NCBI GenBank assembly: GCA_963755195.1
Contig: CAVWIZ010000006.1
Location: forward strand, 558,001-622,000
Source: CAVQJU01 sp963755195
Lineage (GTDB): Bacteria > Acidobacteriota > Vicinamibacteria > Vicinamibacterales > CAVVIG01
Reading direction: 5' to 3'
DNA length: 64,000 nucleotides
Of this stretch, positions 1 to 8,034 are shown in pieces; the first letter of the stretch is position 1; every line of letters begins with the position of its first letter. The notes under the pieces are model-generated. The model was not told the DNA's origin. It did no database searches and saw nothing but the letters and a program-made list of their open reading frames with translations. The position numbers and the translations under genes are program-made.

Positions 1-819
1 CGGTCGCTCGGCGTGGTCGATGACGAGGACGTCCACGCGGTCGCGCGTCGGCTCGAGCTTGAGGCCAAGCTGTTGACGAAAGGCCGTAAATATTGACGGC
101 CCTTCCGGCCGCGGGCCGTCGACGCGCAGATCGTCGGGCACCCACTGGACTTCCCAGTCAAATCTTCCGGTAAGCCCGGTGTGATCGACGACGACGCGAT
201 CGATGCTGGTTCGCCCGAGACCGATGAGCATGTAGTTGAGCGTCATGGCTCTCGCCGCGAGATGACGTGGGTTGAAGGCATCGCCGCCGCAGGCCATGGG
301 GAAGGGTGGTTCCGCCGCGCCCTCCACGACCGGAAGCGGCGGCACGGGCTTGTCGCAGTCGCGCCCGTCGTTGCGCCGGAACTGCGGACCAAGCTCGCCG
401 TTCGCCTTCGCGAGCACGAGCGCGTACACCGGAAGCTCGCGCTGTTCGTGGTGAAACACCAGCTTGAAGCGATCCGCCAGCAGCGGACGCACCATCAAGC
501 GCGCCTGATCGCGGAACGTCGTGGCGTCTTTGTACCCTTCGGCCTTCGCGTTGATGTCCCAACGGCCGCTGTCGATCCATGACGGTCCGCCGACGATCTG
601 GCTGTCGTGCACGCCGTACGCCGTCTTGATGAGCAGGCGCAGCGACATGTTCTGGCCGATGTAGCGGCCGCCAGGCTGGACCATGCTGAAGGAGAACTGC
701 TGGGTGTCGGCGGCGGGTTTGATCGCCGCGACGTCGAAGGCGGGCTCTTTCGGCGCCTGCGCGCGTGATGTCGCAGCGCAGACCGTAAGCCCGATCACGA
801 GAATCAGGCGTGTCTTCAT
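1..819 (-). CDS. TIGR03435 family secreted protein (3' end outside window)
   Basis: The reverse strand reads from an ATG at 819 to the window edge without a stop, giving 273 codons and no C-terminal end. It starts with a cleavable signal peptide (residues 1-20, ending in SRAQA) followed by FDVAAIKPA, the N-terminal hallmark of the TIGR03435 family, which is greatly expanded in Acidobacteria and has no known function. The usual family motifs follow: GGRYIGQNMSLRLLIKTAYG, then GPSWIDSGRWDINAKAEG, then LTGRFDWEVQW near residue 215. It is divergent from the ABC gene at 852, with only 32 bp between the starts. Family assignment is confident; function is unknown. Confidence 0.88.
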   Translation of the reverse strand, partial: MKTRLILVIGLTVCAATSRAQAPKEPAFDVAAIKPAADTQQFSFSMVQPGGRYIGQNMSLRLLIKTAYGVHDSQIVGGPSWIDSGRWDINAKAEGYKDATTFRDQARLMVRPLLADRFKLVFHHEQRELPVYALVLAKANGELGPQFRRNDGRDCDKPVPPLPVVEGAAEPPFPMACGGDAFNPRHLAARAMTLNYMLIGLGRTSIDRVVVDHTGLTGRFDWEVQWVPDDLRVDGPRPEGPSIFTAFRQQLGLKLEPTRDRVDVLVIDHAERP

Positions 820-851
820 GCCGACGCTTACTGTAGCATCCTCTCACGCTC

Positions 852-1610
852 ATGCCTTCCTTCGCGATCGAAGCGCGCGGTCTGTCGAAAACATATGGTC
901 CTGTGGACGCCGTCCGCAATCTGAACCTGGCAGTGCCGGCAGGAACCCTGTTCGGCTTTCTGGGTCCCAATGGGTCGGGCAAATCAACGACGGTCAAGAT
1001 GCTGAGTGGGCTGCTCGAGCCGACCGCCGGGGAGGTACGCGTCGCCGGACAAACCGTCTCGGTGGAAAACGTTGCCTTGCGACGGATGATCGGGATCCTC
1101 CCGGAAGACGATGCGCTGTTTCATTCGCTCACCATTTGGGAGCATCTGGAACTGAGCGGTCCTCTCTACGGCTTGAGTCAAGGCGAAACGCGGGCGCGGG
1201 CCGTCGAGCTGCTGCGTCATCTCGATCTTGAAGACAAGAGCGGGACGTACGTCGACCAGGCGTCGTTCGGGATGCGGAAGAAGTGTGCGCTGGCGATGGC
1301 CCTGTTGCACAACCCACGGGTGTTGTTTCTCGACGAACCGCTCGAAGGCATCGATCCCGGATCGTCCCGCAACATCAAAGACCTGCTCCTCACGCTCGCC
1401 GGAAAAGGCGTCACGATCTTCCTGACCTCCCACGTGCTCGAATTCGTCGAGCAACTCGCCGAGCAGGTGGCGATCATCGTCAAGGGCCAGGTCGTGTTCT
1501 GCCGGACGGTCGAGAACATCAAGCACTCCGGGAGGGCCCTGGAAGAGATCTACTTTGACTATGTCGGCAAGCCGGTCGTGGGGAACCTGGAATGGCTGGG
1601 GCGGCGCTGA
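852..1610 (+). CDS. ABC transporter ATP-binding protein
   Basis: A 252-residue nucleotide-binding subunit of an ABC-2-like exporter. Walker A is GPNGSGKST (residues 38-46), Walker B is VLFLDEPLEGIDPGS and the switch histidine is in LTSH. The signature loop reads ASFGMRKKCALA rather than LSGGQ, a variant common in ABC-2 ATPases. It overlaps the permease gene by 19 bp, so the two are almost certainly co-translated and form one transporter. The substrate cannot be read from the sequence. The reading frame is intact. Confidence 0.9.
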   Translation: MPSFAIEARGLSKTYGPVDAVRNLNLAVPAGTLFGFLGPNGSGKSTTVKMLSGLLEPTAGEVRVAGQTVSVENVALRRMIGILPEDDALFHSLTIWEHLELSGPLYGLSQGETRARAVELLRHLDLEDKSGTYVDQASFGMRKKCALAMALLHNPRVLFLDEPLEGIDPGSSRNIKDLLLTLAGKGVTIFLTSHVLEFVEQLAEQVAIIVKGQVVFCRTVENIKHSGRALEEIYFDYVGKPVVGNLEWLGRR

Positions 1611-3053
1611 TCTTTACGTATCAGTGGCGGGCGCATTGGCGTCGCCTGATCCGGATCCGTGATCGCACGCAGTTCTATCTGCTCGCGGTCGGCGTCCTGA
1701 CATGGGTGTTCGTTGGCGTGTTTCCGGCACGGCTCTCCCAGGCGGCTCGCGAACTGAGCGCGGGGCAGACGACGTCCATGGAGGGTGTCCTCCTGATTGT
1801 GTGTCTGGTGTGGCTCGTGGTTCTGCTCGAGCAGCCGCCGTTCGTCATCAGCAGCCGCGATCTGCTGCGGTTCCCGCTGAATGTGCGCTCGCTGATCGCG
1901 GTCAGGACTCTTTCGGTGTGTTGCTCGCCGGTGGCGCTCATGGCACTCGTCGGTTCTGTCGCCAGCCTCGTCCCGTTCCTGTCCGCACCGAACCCGACGC
2001 TCGGCATCGTCGCCGCCGTGCTTCTGCTTGCGGTTGTCCTCGGCAGCGCGATGAGCGTGTCTCACGTGATGAATGTGGGGGAGTGGCGATCCAGGCTGCT
2101 CGTGGCGTTGGGGGTCGTCGGCGTCGCCGTCGGAGCGATCGTGGCTGCGGGAAGAAAGAATGCCGTCGACGCATTGCTCGCGGCGCCGGCTTTCGTGCTG
2201 CATCTCGCGACTGCGCCCGCGGTCGGCCTGTACGCCTTCGGCAGCGCTGCTGCCGATCGCCGGGTTGCTCGCCGTTGGCGCGCCGGTCTGGTACCTGTTC
2301 GTCGTGAGTTTCCGCCGCGGTTTGTTCGCTCGACCGGGATCGCGATCGGCGGGGCGTGGCACGGAGGCGGTGTTCCGGCTGCCCGGCAGGTTCGGTGGCC
2401 TGGTGAGGAAAGAGCAGCGTTACTTTCGGAAGCTGCTCGATCCGTGGGTCGGACTGTCGATCGTCATCGTGGTCGGCGCGGTGTCGCTCTTCCTGACGCC
2501 GACACCACTCGTCCGCCAGGTGGCCATGCTGTTTGTGCTCGGGTTGAACTTCAACCTGATGATGAACGGCTTCGGCCTGGACCGGGGCATCGACGTGAAC
2601 CGCTACTTCATCTTTCCAATACGCGGAAGAGACGTCCTGCTCGTCAAGAATCTGGGGCTGGTGGTGATCGTGGCGGCGCAACTGTCGTTATTGATCCTCA
2701 TTGCTGCTTTGAGATCCGGGATCGTCGAGGCCGGTGTCGAGATGCTCGAAGCAGCCGTTCTGCTGGGCTCGCATCTGACGTGGGGCAACGTCATGACTGT
2801 CAGCCGGCCATTCCGAATGCAGTTCTATCGCCTGGCGTCCGGCGGTGACCCGCTGACGGCGCCGGCTGCTCTGCTGATCGGTAGCCTGCCGGCCGTCGCG
2901 ATGATCCGTCTGTTGCGCTCCGATTCTGCGCTGGCGCCGGTGGGAATCGCGCTCGTCGCGCTGGTGGTAGCGGGCGTCTACCAGGCGTCGCTGCAGTACG
3001 CCGGAAGGCTTCTCGAACTCCGAAGACACATCGTCAGCTTCCGATTGTCCTGA
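1592..3053 (+). CDS. ABC transporter permease subunit (one frame break)
   Basis: A membrane protein of about 486 residues and the evident partner of the preceding ATPase, whose 3' end it overlaps. Frame 2 gives the N-terminal half, with hydrophobic helices such as FYLLAVGVLTWVFVGVF. A one-base shift near 2250 moves the reading to frame 3, which continues with LLPIAGLLAVGAPVWYLF and ends in RRHIVSFRLS. Both halves keep permease-like composition with no internal stop, so the break is more likely a sequence error than true decay. At least ten transmembrane helices are visible. Substrate unknown. Confidence 0.75.
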
Positions 3054-3060
3054 GTGTCGC

Positions 3061-3066
3061 TATACT
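3061..3066 (+). promoter_or_regulatory. -10 box for a leaderless start
   Basis: TATACT lies exactly 7 nt before the ATG at 3074. This spacing puts the transcription start at or next to the A of the ATG, as in leaderless genes. No Shine-Dalgarno sequence precedes this ATG and no convincing -35 box is visible. The same geometry (TATAAT, 7 nt, ATG) is found at 31475. Confidence 0.4.
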
Positions 3067-3073
3067 CGCGCAC

Positions 3074-4289
3074 ATGAAACGATTGAGCCTTGTCTTCCTG
3101 CTGGCTACGGTCATGGTTTCGTCGCTATTTGCCCAGCAGCGCGGGCGAGGCGGGCGGCTCAGCGTCGGCATCGCCGAGGTGCCGTTGCCGGCGTCGCCGG
3201 TCGTGTTCGACACCGCCGAACAGCACAAGATCCGCGTTGTCGTCGTCGCGCGCGAGCTGTCGCATCCGTGGGGGATGGCGTGGCTGCCAAACGGCGATTT
3301 GCTCGTCACCGAGCGCCCGGGACGGCTGCGTGTCCTGCGGAACGGCGTCCTCGATCCGGCGCCGATCTCCGGCCTGCCGCCGATGCACATCCGGGGACTC
3401 GCCGGGCTGCTCGACGTCGCGCCTGCATCCGAACTTCGCCACCAACAGGCTGATCTACTTCTCGTACGTGAAGGACGGCGAGAAGGGCGCGACGACGGCC
3501 GTTGCGCGCGGACGCCTCGACGGCATGGCGCTCACGGGCGTCCAGGACGTCTTCGTCGCCGAGTCATGGATGAAAGGCAACGACACCGCCGACGGCCGCT
3601 TCGGATCGCGCATCGCGTTCGCGAAGGACGGGACGCTCTTCATCACGTGCGGCGATCGCGATCGTCCCGATGGCGGACAGAATGCGAACGATCACTTTGG
3701 CAAAGTCATCCGGGTGACAGACGAGGGCGCGGTGCCGAAGGACAACCCGTTCGTCGGGCGCGCGGGATTCCGTCCGGAAATCTACACGCTCGGGCAGCGC
3801 AACCAGCAGGGCCTTGCGTTCAATCCCGTGAACGGCGATCTCTGGGCGAGCGAGCAGGGCCCGAACGGCGGCGACGAGATCAACGTGATCAAGCCCGGAA
3901 AGAACTACGGCTGGCCGATTGTCAGCTACGGGCGTCAGTACGCGGGCCCGAACCAGTCGGAGATCCCGTGGAAGGAAGGGATGGAGCTGCCGCTCGTGTT
4001 CTGGGTGCCGTCGATCGCGACGTCAGGCATGACGTTCTACACCGGCGACAGATTTCCCAACTGGAAGAACAACGTCTTCGTCGGCGCCATGCGCCAGGGC
4101 GAAATCGACCGCACCGGCCACATCGAGCGCGTCGTTTTCAACGAGAAGTGGGAAGAGATCCGCCGCGAGCAGATGCTGCTCGAACTGCACCAGCGCATCC
4201 GCGACATCCGGCAGGGACCCGATGGACTGCTCTACGTGCTGACCGACGAGGATCAGGGCGCGCTGTTGAGGATTGAGCCAGCCCAATAG
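3074..4289 (+). CDS. PQQ-dependent sugar dehydrogenase, GSDH family (one frame break)
   Basis: A periplasmic soluble aldose dehydrogenase of the glucose/sorbosone dehydrogenase (YliI-like) beta-propeller family, about 404 residues, predicted to oxidise sugars with PQQ. The signal peptide (residues 1-20, ending SLFAQQ) is in frame 2. After GLAGLLDVA an extra C near 3422 shifts the reading to frame 3, which resumes at once with LHPNFATNRLIYFSYV, the usual family continuation. Other hallmarks are ELSHPWGMAWLPNGDLLVTE, GQRNQQGLAFNP, EQGPNGGDEIN and GKNYGWP. The start is set by the signal peptide and a -10 box 7 nt upstream. The 3' end overlaps the MFS gene by 17 bp. Confidence 0.88.
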
Positions 4290-5748
4290 CCGGCCGCTCT
4301 GGCCCCGCTTACCCATGGTGACGTCCATTCACGCGGAAGCGCGTGGCCCGCTCCGGTTTCAGCCGTCCACACTCGTGGCGCTGCTCGTTGCCGGCGCCTT
4401 CTTCATGGAGAACCTGGACGGGACCGTGATCGCCACCGCCTTGCCTCAGATGGCGCAGACGTTTGGCGTCGGCCCCGTCGATCTGAATGTGGGGATGACC
4501 GCGTACATGCTGACGCTGGCCGTGTTCATCCCGGTCAGCGGGTGGGTGGCGGATCGACTGGGCGCCAGAACGGTCTTTGCGTCGGCGATTGGCATGTTCA
4601 CGCTGGCCTCGATTCTCTGCGGCATGAGCAACGGTCTCTGGGAGTTCACGGCGGCCAGAATCCTGCAGGGCATGGGCGGCGCGCTGATGGTGCCCGTCGG
4701 CAGGCTGGTCGTGCTGCGGACGACGGAGAAGAAGGACCTGGTGCGCTCGATCGCCTACATCACGTGGCCCGGACTGGCCGCGCCGGTCATCGGTCCGCCG
4801 GTCGGCGGCTTCATCACCACGTATTCCTCGTGGCGCTGGATTTTCTACTTGAACGTGCCGCTCGGCGTCATCGGCATCGCCCTCGCGTTGATGTGGATCA
4901 AGAACGCGCCCGGGCACGGCCGGCGATTCGACTGGCTGGGATTTGCGCTGGCTGGATCGGCGTGCACGTCGATCATGTACTCGCTGGAGCTTCTCGGGCA
5001 GCAGAACGTTCGCTGGGCGACGGCCGGATGGTTTCTCGGGTACGGCGTGGCCGCCGGCTGGGCCGGCGTGTGGCACATGCGCCGCACGGCGCATCCGCTC
5101 ATCCAGTTCGACGCGCTCAAACAGCGGACGTTTGCCGTCGTCATCTGGGGCGGATCGCTGTTCCGGCTGGCGATCAGCGTGTCGCCGTTTCTCCTTCCGC
5201 TCATGTTTCAGATCGCGTTTGGCCTGAGCGCTTTTCAGTCGGGGCTGCTGGTGCTGGCGATGTTCGCCGGCAACCTGTTCATGAAGCCGGCGACCACGCC
5301 CATTCTTCGAGGCTTCGGCTTTCGGCGGGTGCTGGTCGTCAACGGGTTGGTCACGGCCGCGTTGATCGGGTCGTTCAGTCTGCTGAGCCCGAACACGCCG
5401 ACGGCGCTCATGATCGTCCTGCTCTTCGCGCACGGCCTGTCCCGATCGATGCAGTTCACCGCCATCAGCACGCTGGCGTTCGTGGACGTTCCCCAGTCGC
5501 AGATGAGTTCCGCGAACAGCTTCTTCACGGTCATGACGCAAATGAGCATGGGCATGGGCGTCGCGGCCGGAGCCGTGACGTTGCGGCTGGCAGCCTGGCT
5601 GCGCGGCGGGCCATCGTCCGCGCCGACCATCGCGGACTTTCACCTCGCCTTTGGGATGGTGTCGGTCGTCGCCGTCCTTGCTGTCGTCGACTGTCTCGGT
5701 CTGGATCGGAACGCAGGCGCCGAGGTCAGCGGGCATGCCCGCGGCTGA
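4273..5748 (+). CDS. MFS multidrug exporter, DHA2 / EmrB-like
   Basis: An intact 491-residue inner-membrane transporter with about 14 predicted helices, typical of the DHA2 drug:H+ antiporters. Helix 1 has the family signature MENLDGTVIATALPQM. Motif A-like GWVADRLGARTVF follows helix 2, and the motif C region reads GPPVGGFITTYSSWRWIFYL. The first ATG overlaps the preceding stop; a second in-frame ATG at 4315 (MVTSIH) is an alternative start. It is translationally linked to the sugar dehydrogenase, but a functional link is not obvious. The specific substrate is unknown. Confidence 0.88.
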   Translation: MSQPNSRPLWPRLPMVTSIHAEARGPLRFQPSTLVALLVAGAFFMENLDGTVIATALPQMAQTFGVGPVDLNVGMTAYMLTLAVFIPVSGWVADRLGARTVFASAIGMFTLASILCGMSNGLWEFTAARILQGMGGALMVPVGRLVVLRTTEKKDLVRSIAYITWPGLAAPVIGPPVGGFITTYSSWRWIFYLNVPLGVIGIALALMWIKNAPGHGRRFDWLGFALAGSACTSIMYSLELLGQQNVRWATAGWFLGYGVAAGWAGVWHMRRTAHPLIQFDALKQRTFAVVIWGGSLFRLAISVSPFLLPLMFQIAFGLSAFQSGLLVLAMFAGNLFMKPATTPILRGFGFRRVLVVNGLVTAALIGSFSLLSPNTPTALMIVLLFAHGLSRSMQFTAISTLAFVDVPQSQMSSANSFFTVMTQMSMGMGVAAGAVTLRLAAWLRGGPSSAPTIADFHLAFGMVSVVAVLAVVDCLGLDRNAGAEVSGHARG

Positions 5749-5827
5749 GCGTACTATGTCGCGTATCCCTCGCGCGAAACACCGCGCCAATGCCGTCCGC
5801 TGGGGCGCAAACCCATTGCTCGAACAC

Positions 5828-6178
5828 TCAGCCTGCGCGCTGAGCCCGGCGCGCGGCGAGGGCGAACTGGTCGAAGTACTTCTGTAGAGACGGGCCGGTT
5901 GAGCCGTACTCGTTCGCCCCCGCGAGAAAATCGACGACCACCTCGCGGGCACGCGCGATTTCGCGCAGACGGGCGACCGACGCGCGATGGCGCGGGTCGT
6001 CCAGCATCAGATCGAACAACTCGAGCCCGCGGTACAGGGCGGCCTGGGCCGTTTCAGGATTCTTCGTCGACCAGCGGATCGCGCGGCTGATCTCACTGCC
6101 CACGTTACCGAACTGTTCGGCGAGCGACAGATTCCACCAACGGCCGCGAGCGGCGTCATGGTGCTGCCACTCGGTCAT
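5828..6178 (-). CDS. Conserved hypothetical protein, partner of DUF5674 gene
   Basis: A 116-residue soluble, probably helical protein that begins with a tryptophan-rich stretch (GRWWNLSLAEQFGNVGSEIS) and ends with EYGSTGPSLQKYFDQFALAA. Its ATG overlaps the stop of the upstream DUF5674 gene as ATGA, so the two are translated as a unit. I recall short proteins of this kind beside DUF5674 genes in other bacteria, without an assigned role. The two-gene arrangement, sizes and helical character recall toxin-antitoxin or HEPN/nucleotidyltransferase-like cassettes, but no catalytic motif is visible, so this is only a possibility. Confidence 0.7.
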   Translation of the reverse strand: MTEWQHHDAARGRWWNLSLAEQFGNVGSEISRAIRWSTKNPETAQAALYRGLELFDLMLDDPRHRASVARLREIARAREVVVDFLAGANEYGSTGPSLQKYFDQFALAARRAQRAG

Positions 6179-6540
6179 CGACGCACCACGCGGTCGATGA
6201 AGCCGGCGATGGCCGCTCGCGTGGCTGGATCATCGACGCCGCGAGACCGGTTGCCGAAGGATGGCCGGAGATTGATCATGGAATCGAATTCCAGCCCGTC
6301 CTCTCCGGCGACGTCCGGATAGAGATTGATCCCCCAGAGACTCGCTTGCTTCGACCCGTCGGCCAGCAGGCTGGCCTCCTGATCGGCATGCAGGTCGGCA
6401 TCGAGCAGCAGAAGTCCGCGCTCGAGATCGACGACGCCCTTGATCATGTCGCCGAACCGCGACGAGGCGAGCGCGCGGATTTCGTCGATGGAGATCGTGT
6501 CCAGCTCAGTCACTCGTCTCATGAACGTTCTGGGGAGCAT
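6175..6540 (-). CDS. DUF5674 family protein
   Basis: A 121-residue protein (or about 115 if it starts at the in-frame ATG at 6522, MRRVTELD). It matches my memory of DUF5674: IDEIRALASSRFGDMIKGVVD, then LHADQEASLLADGS, then LWGINLYPDVAGEDGLEFDSM. The last part resembles a conserved acidic core. It is followed with a 4-bp ATGA overlap by a second small gene. Function is unknown; the acidic core and the paired arrangement suggest protein-protein or nucleic-acid interaction. Confidence 0.72.
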   Translation of the reverse strand: MLPRTFMRRVTELDTISIDEIRALASSRFGDMIKGVVDLERGLLLLDADLHADQEASLLADGSKQASLWGINLYPDVAGEDGLEFDSMINLRPSFGNRSRGVDDPATRAAIAGFIDRVVRR

Positions 6541-6576
6541 TCTACCCGCCTCGGCGGAAGACCCGGTTCTGTCGCG

Positions 6577-6690
6577 TCACTTCACCGGCATGAGGCGCTT
6601 CAGCTCCTCCAGCCAGTTCAGCGCGACGTCGATTTGCGTGGGAGCCGCTTGAACGTCGGCCGGCTTCAGCATCAGGAAACGCGCTGACAA
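6577..6690 (-). pseudogene. C-terminal relic of a kinase/TolB-type beta-propeller protein
   Basis: Directly after the DUF1552 stop, the reverse strand holds a short open stretch ending in a TGA at 6577. It reads ARFLMLKPADVQAAPTQIDV and then ALNWLEELKRLMPVK. This closely resembles the extreme C-terminus of Acidobacterial TolB/WD40-type proteins and kinase-propeller fusions (pattern: FLM-K...QI-VVLNW-EELKRLVP). Nothing of the propeller itself remains upstream, because the DUF1552 gene begins there. A TTG at 6690 or ATG at 6672 could start a 31-37 residue peptide, but a gene relic is the more economical reading. Confidence 0.5.
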
Positions 6691-6693
6691 CGT

Positions 6694-8034
6694 TCAGATG
6701 TCGAGCAGCCCCGTGCTGTCGCCAATGGCATCCACGCGCGCGCCGAGTTTATCCAGCATCGTCAACAGGAGGTTTGACATCGGCGTATGCGGGGCGTGAC
6801 GCACGTGCTGGCCGCCCCGGAGGCGTCCCGAGGCGCCGCCGGCGACCACGATGGGCAGCGGATCGAAGTTATGTTCGTTGCCGTCGCTCAGGCTGCTGCC
6901 GTACAGGATCATCGAGTGGTCGAGCAGGGTGCCGTCTCCGTCGGGCGTCGCCCGCAGCTTCTCGAGGAAGTAGGCCAGCATCTTCACGTGATACTGGTTG
7001 ATCACCGCGAACTGATCCATGTTCTTGCGTTCGTTGCTGTGGTGCGACGCGTTGTGGAAGCCCTCGCGGACGCCTGTGGCGGTGTAGACGGCGTTGCTGT
7101 TCTCGCGGGCGAGCATCAGCGTCGAGATGCGCGTGATCTCCGACTTGTACGCGAGCACCTGCAGATCGAACATCAGTTTGAGATGGTCCTCGAACGCGGC
7201 CGGAATGCCGACGGGCGCGTCGGGCAGGTCGAGGTTGCGTGAGAGCTGCGCGTCCACCTGCTTGACGCGACGCTCGATCTCGCGCACTTCGTCGAGGTAG
7301 TCCCTGAGGCGGCGCTTGTCGCCGGCCGGGAGATCCTTCTCGAGCGACGGGACCTCACGCAGGATCGAGTCGAGGAGGCTCCGCGACTGCTGTCGCCGCT
7401 CCTGCCGCTGGGCGTCCGTGCTACCGTCGCCGAACAGCCGCTCGAAGACGATCTGCGGGTTGTTTTCCATCGGCAGCGGCAGCGCCGCCGAGGCCCACGA
7501 CAGCGTATTCCGGTACGCGCAGGTGAAGCCCGCGTCGCCGCACGTCAGGTTGAGCGGCTCCATCGACATCTCAATCGACGGCAGCGGCGTGTCCTGGCCG
7601 ACGTGCCGCGCGGCCACCTGGTCAACCGTGATGCCGACGTGCGCTTCGTTCTTCTTGACCGGATGGGCGCCGCTCAGGAACACGGCCGCCGCGCGGACGT
7701 GGTTTTCGGCGCCGCCGGTGTCTTCGCCGCTCCACGGCGCGACCGGCGCGTGAGCCAGATCGCTGATCACGTTGATGCGATCGCGGAAGGCCGCCAGCGG
7801 CTGCAGCGTCTCCGAAAACTCGAAGGCGGAGCCTTCGCCCTTCGGCGTCCACTTGTCCATCGTCGCGCCGTGCGGGATGTAAATGCATCCGAGGCGGGTC
7901 TTCGGCGTGGCCGCCGTCGCCGCGAGCGCCGTTCCCGCCGGCACCATCGACTCGAGGAGCGGCAGCGCCAGCGTGACGCCGCTGCTCTTCAGGAACGTCC
8001 GCCGCGAGAGATGCTTCTTCGTGAGGAAGGTCAC
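6694..8034 (-). CDS. DUF1552 domain protein with Tat signal
   Basis: A 446-residue exported protein of the DUF1552 family, which almost always accompanies DUF1592-type cytochromes in Planctomycetes and Acidobacteria. The N-terminus carries a twin-arginine signal (SRRTFLKSSGVTLALPLLES). Family features include PKTRLGCIYIPHGATMDKW, GGAENHVRAAAVFLSGAHP and a C-terminal segment ending ARVDAIGDSTGLLDI. I chose the GTG at 8034 because it overlaps the upstream stop as GTGA and puts the Tat motif at residues 10-14; longer in-frame readings lack protein-like sequence. Biochemical role is unknown, presumably in an exported complex with the next-described protein. Confidence 0.85.
   Translation of the reverse strand: MTFLTKKHLSRRTFLKSSGVTLALPLLESMVPAGTALAATAATPKTRLGCIYIPHGATMDKWTPKGEGSAFEFSETLQPLAAFRDRINVISDLAHAPVAPWSGEDTGGAENHVRAAAVFLSGAHPVKKNEAHVGITVDQVAARHVGQDTPLPSIEMSMEPLNLTCGDAGFTCAYRNTLSWASAALPLPMENNPQIVFERLFGDGSTDAQRQERRQQSRSLLDSILREVPSLEKDLPAGDKRRLRDYLDEVREIERRVKQVDAQLSRNLDLPDAPVGIPAAFEDHLKLMFDLQVLAYKSEITRISTLMLARENSNAVYTATGVREGFHNASHHSNERKNMDQFAVINQYHVKMLAYFLEKLRATPDGDGTLLDHSMILYGSSLSDGNEHNFDPLPIVVAGGASGRLRGGQHVRHAPHTPMSNLLLTMLDKLGARVDAIGDSTGLLDI

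Noticed and set aside
4309..5952. A 547-codon open frame on the reverse strand, opposite the MFS gene
   Set aside because: It is Arg/His/Pro-rich without family motifs and mirrors an intact, clearly recognisable transporter; high GC makes such antisense frames common.
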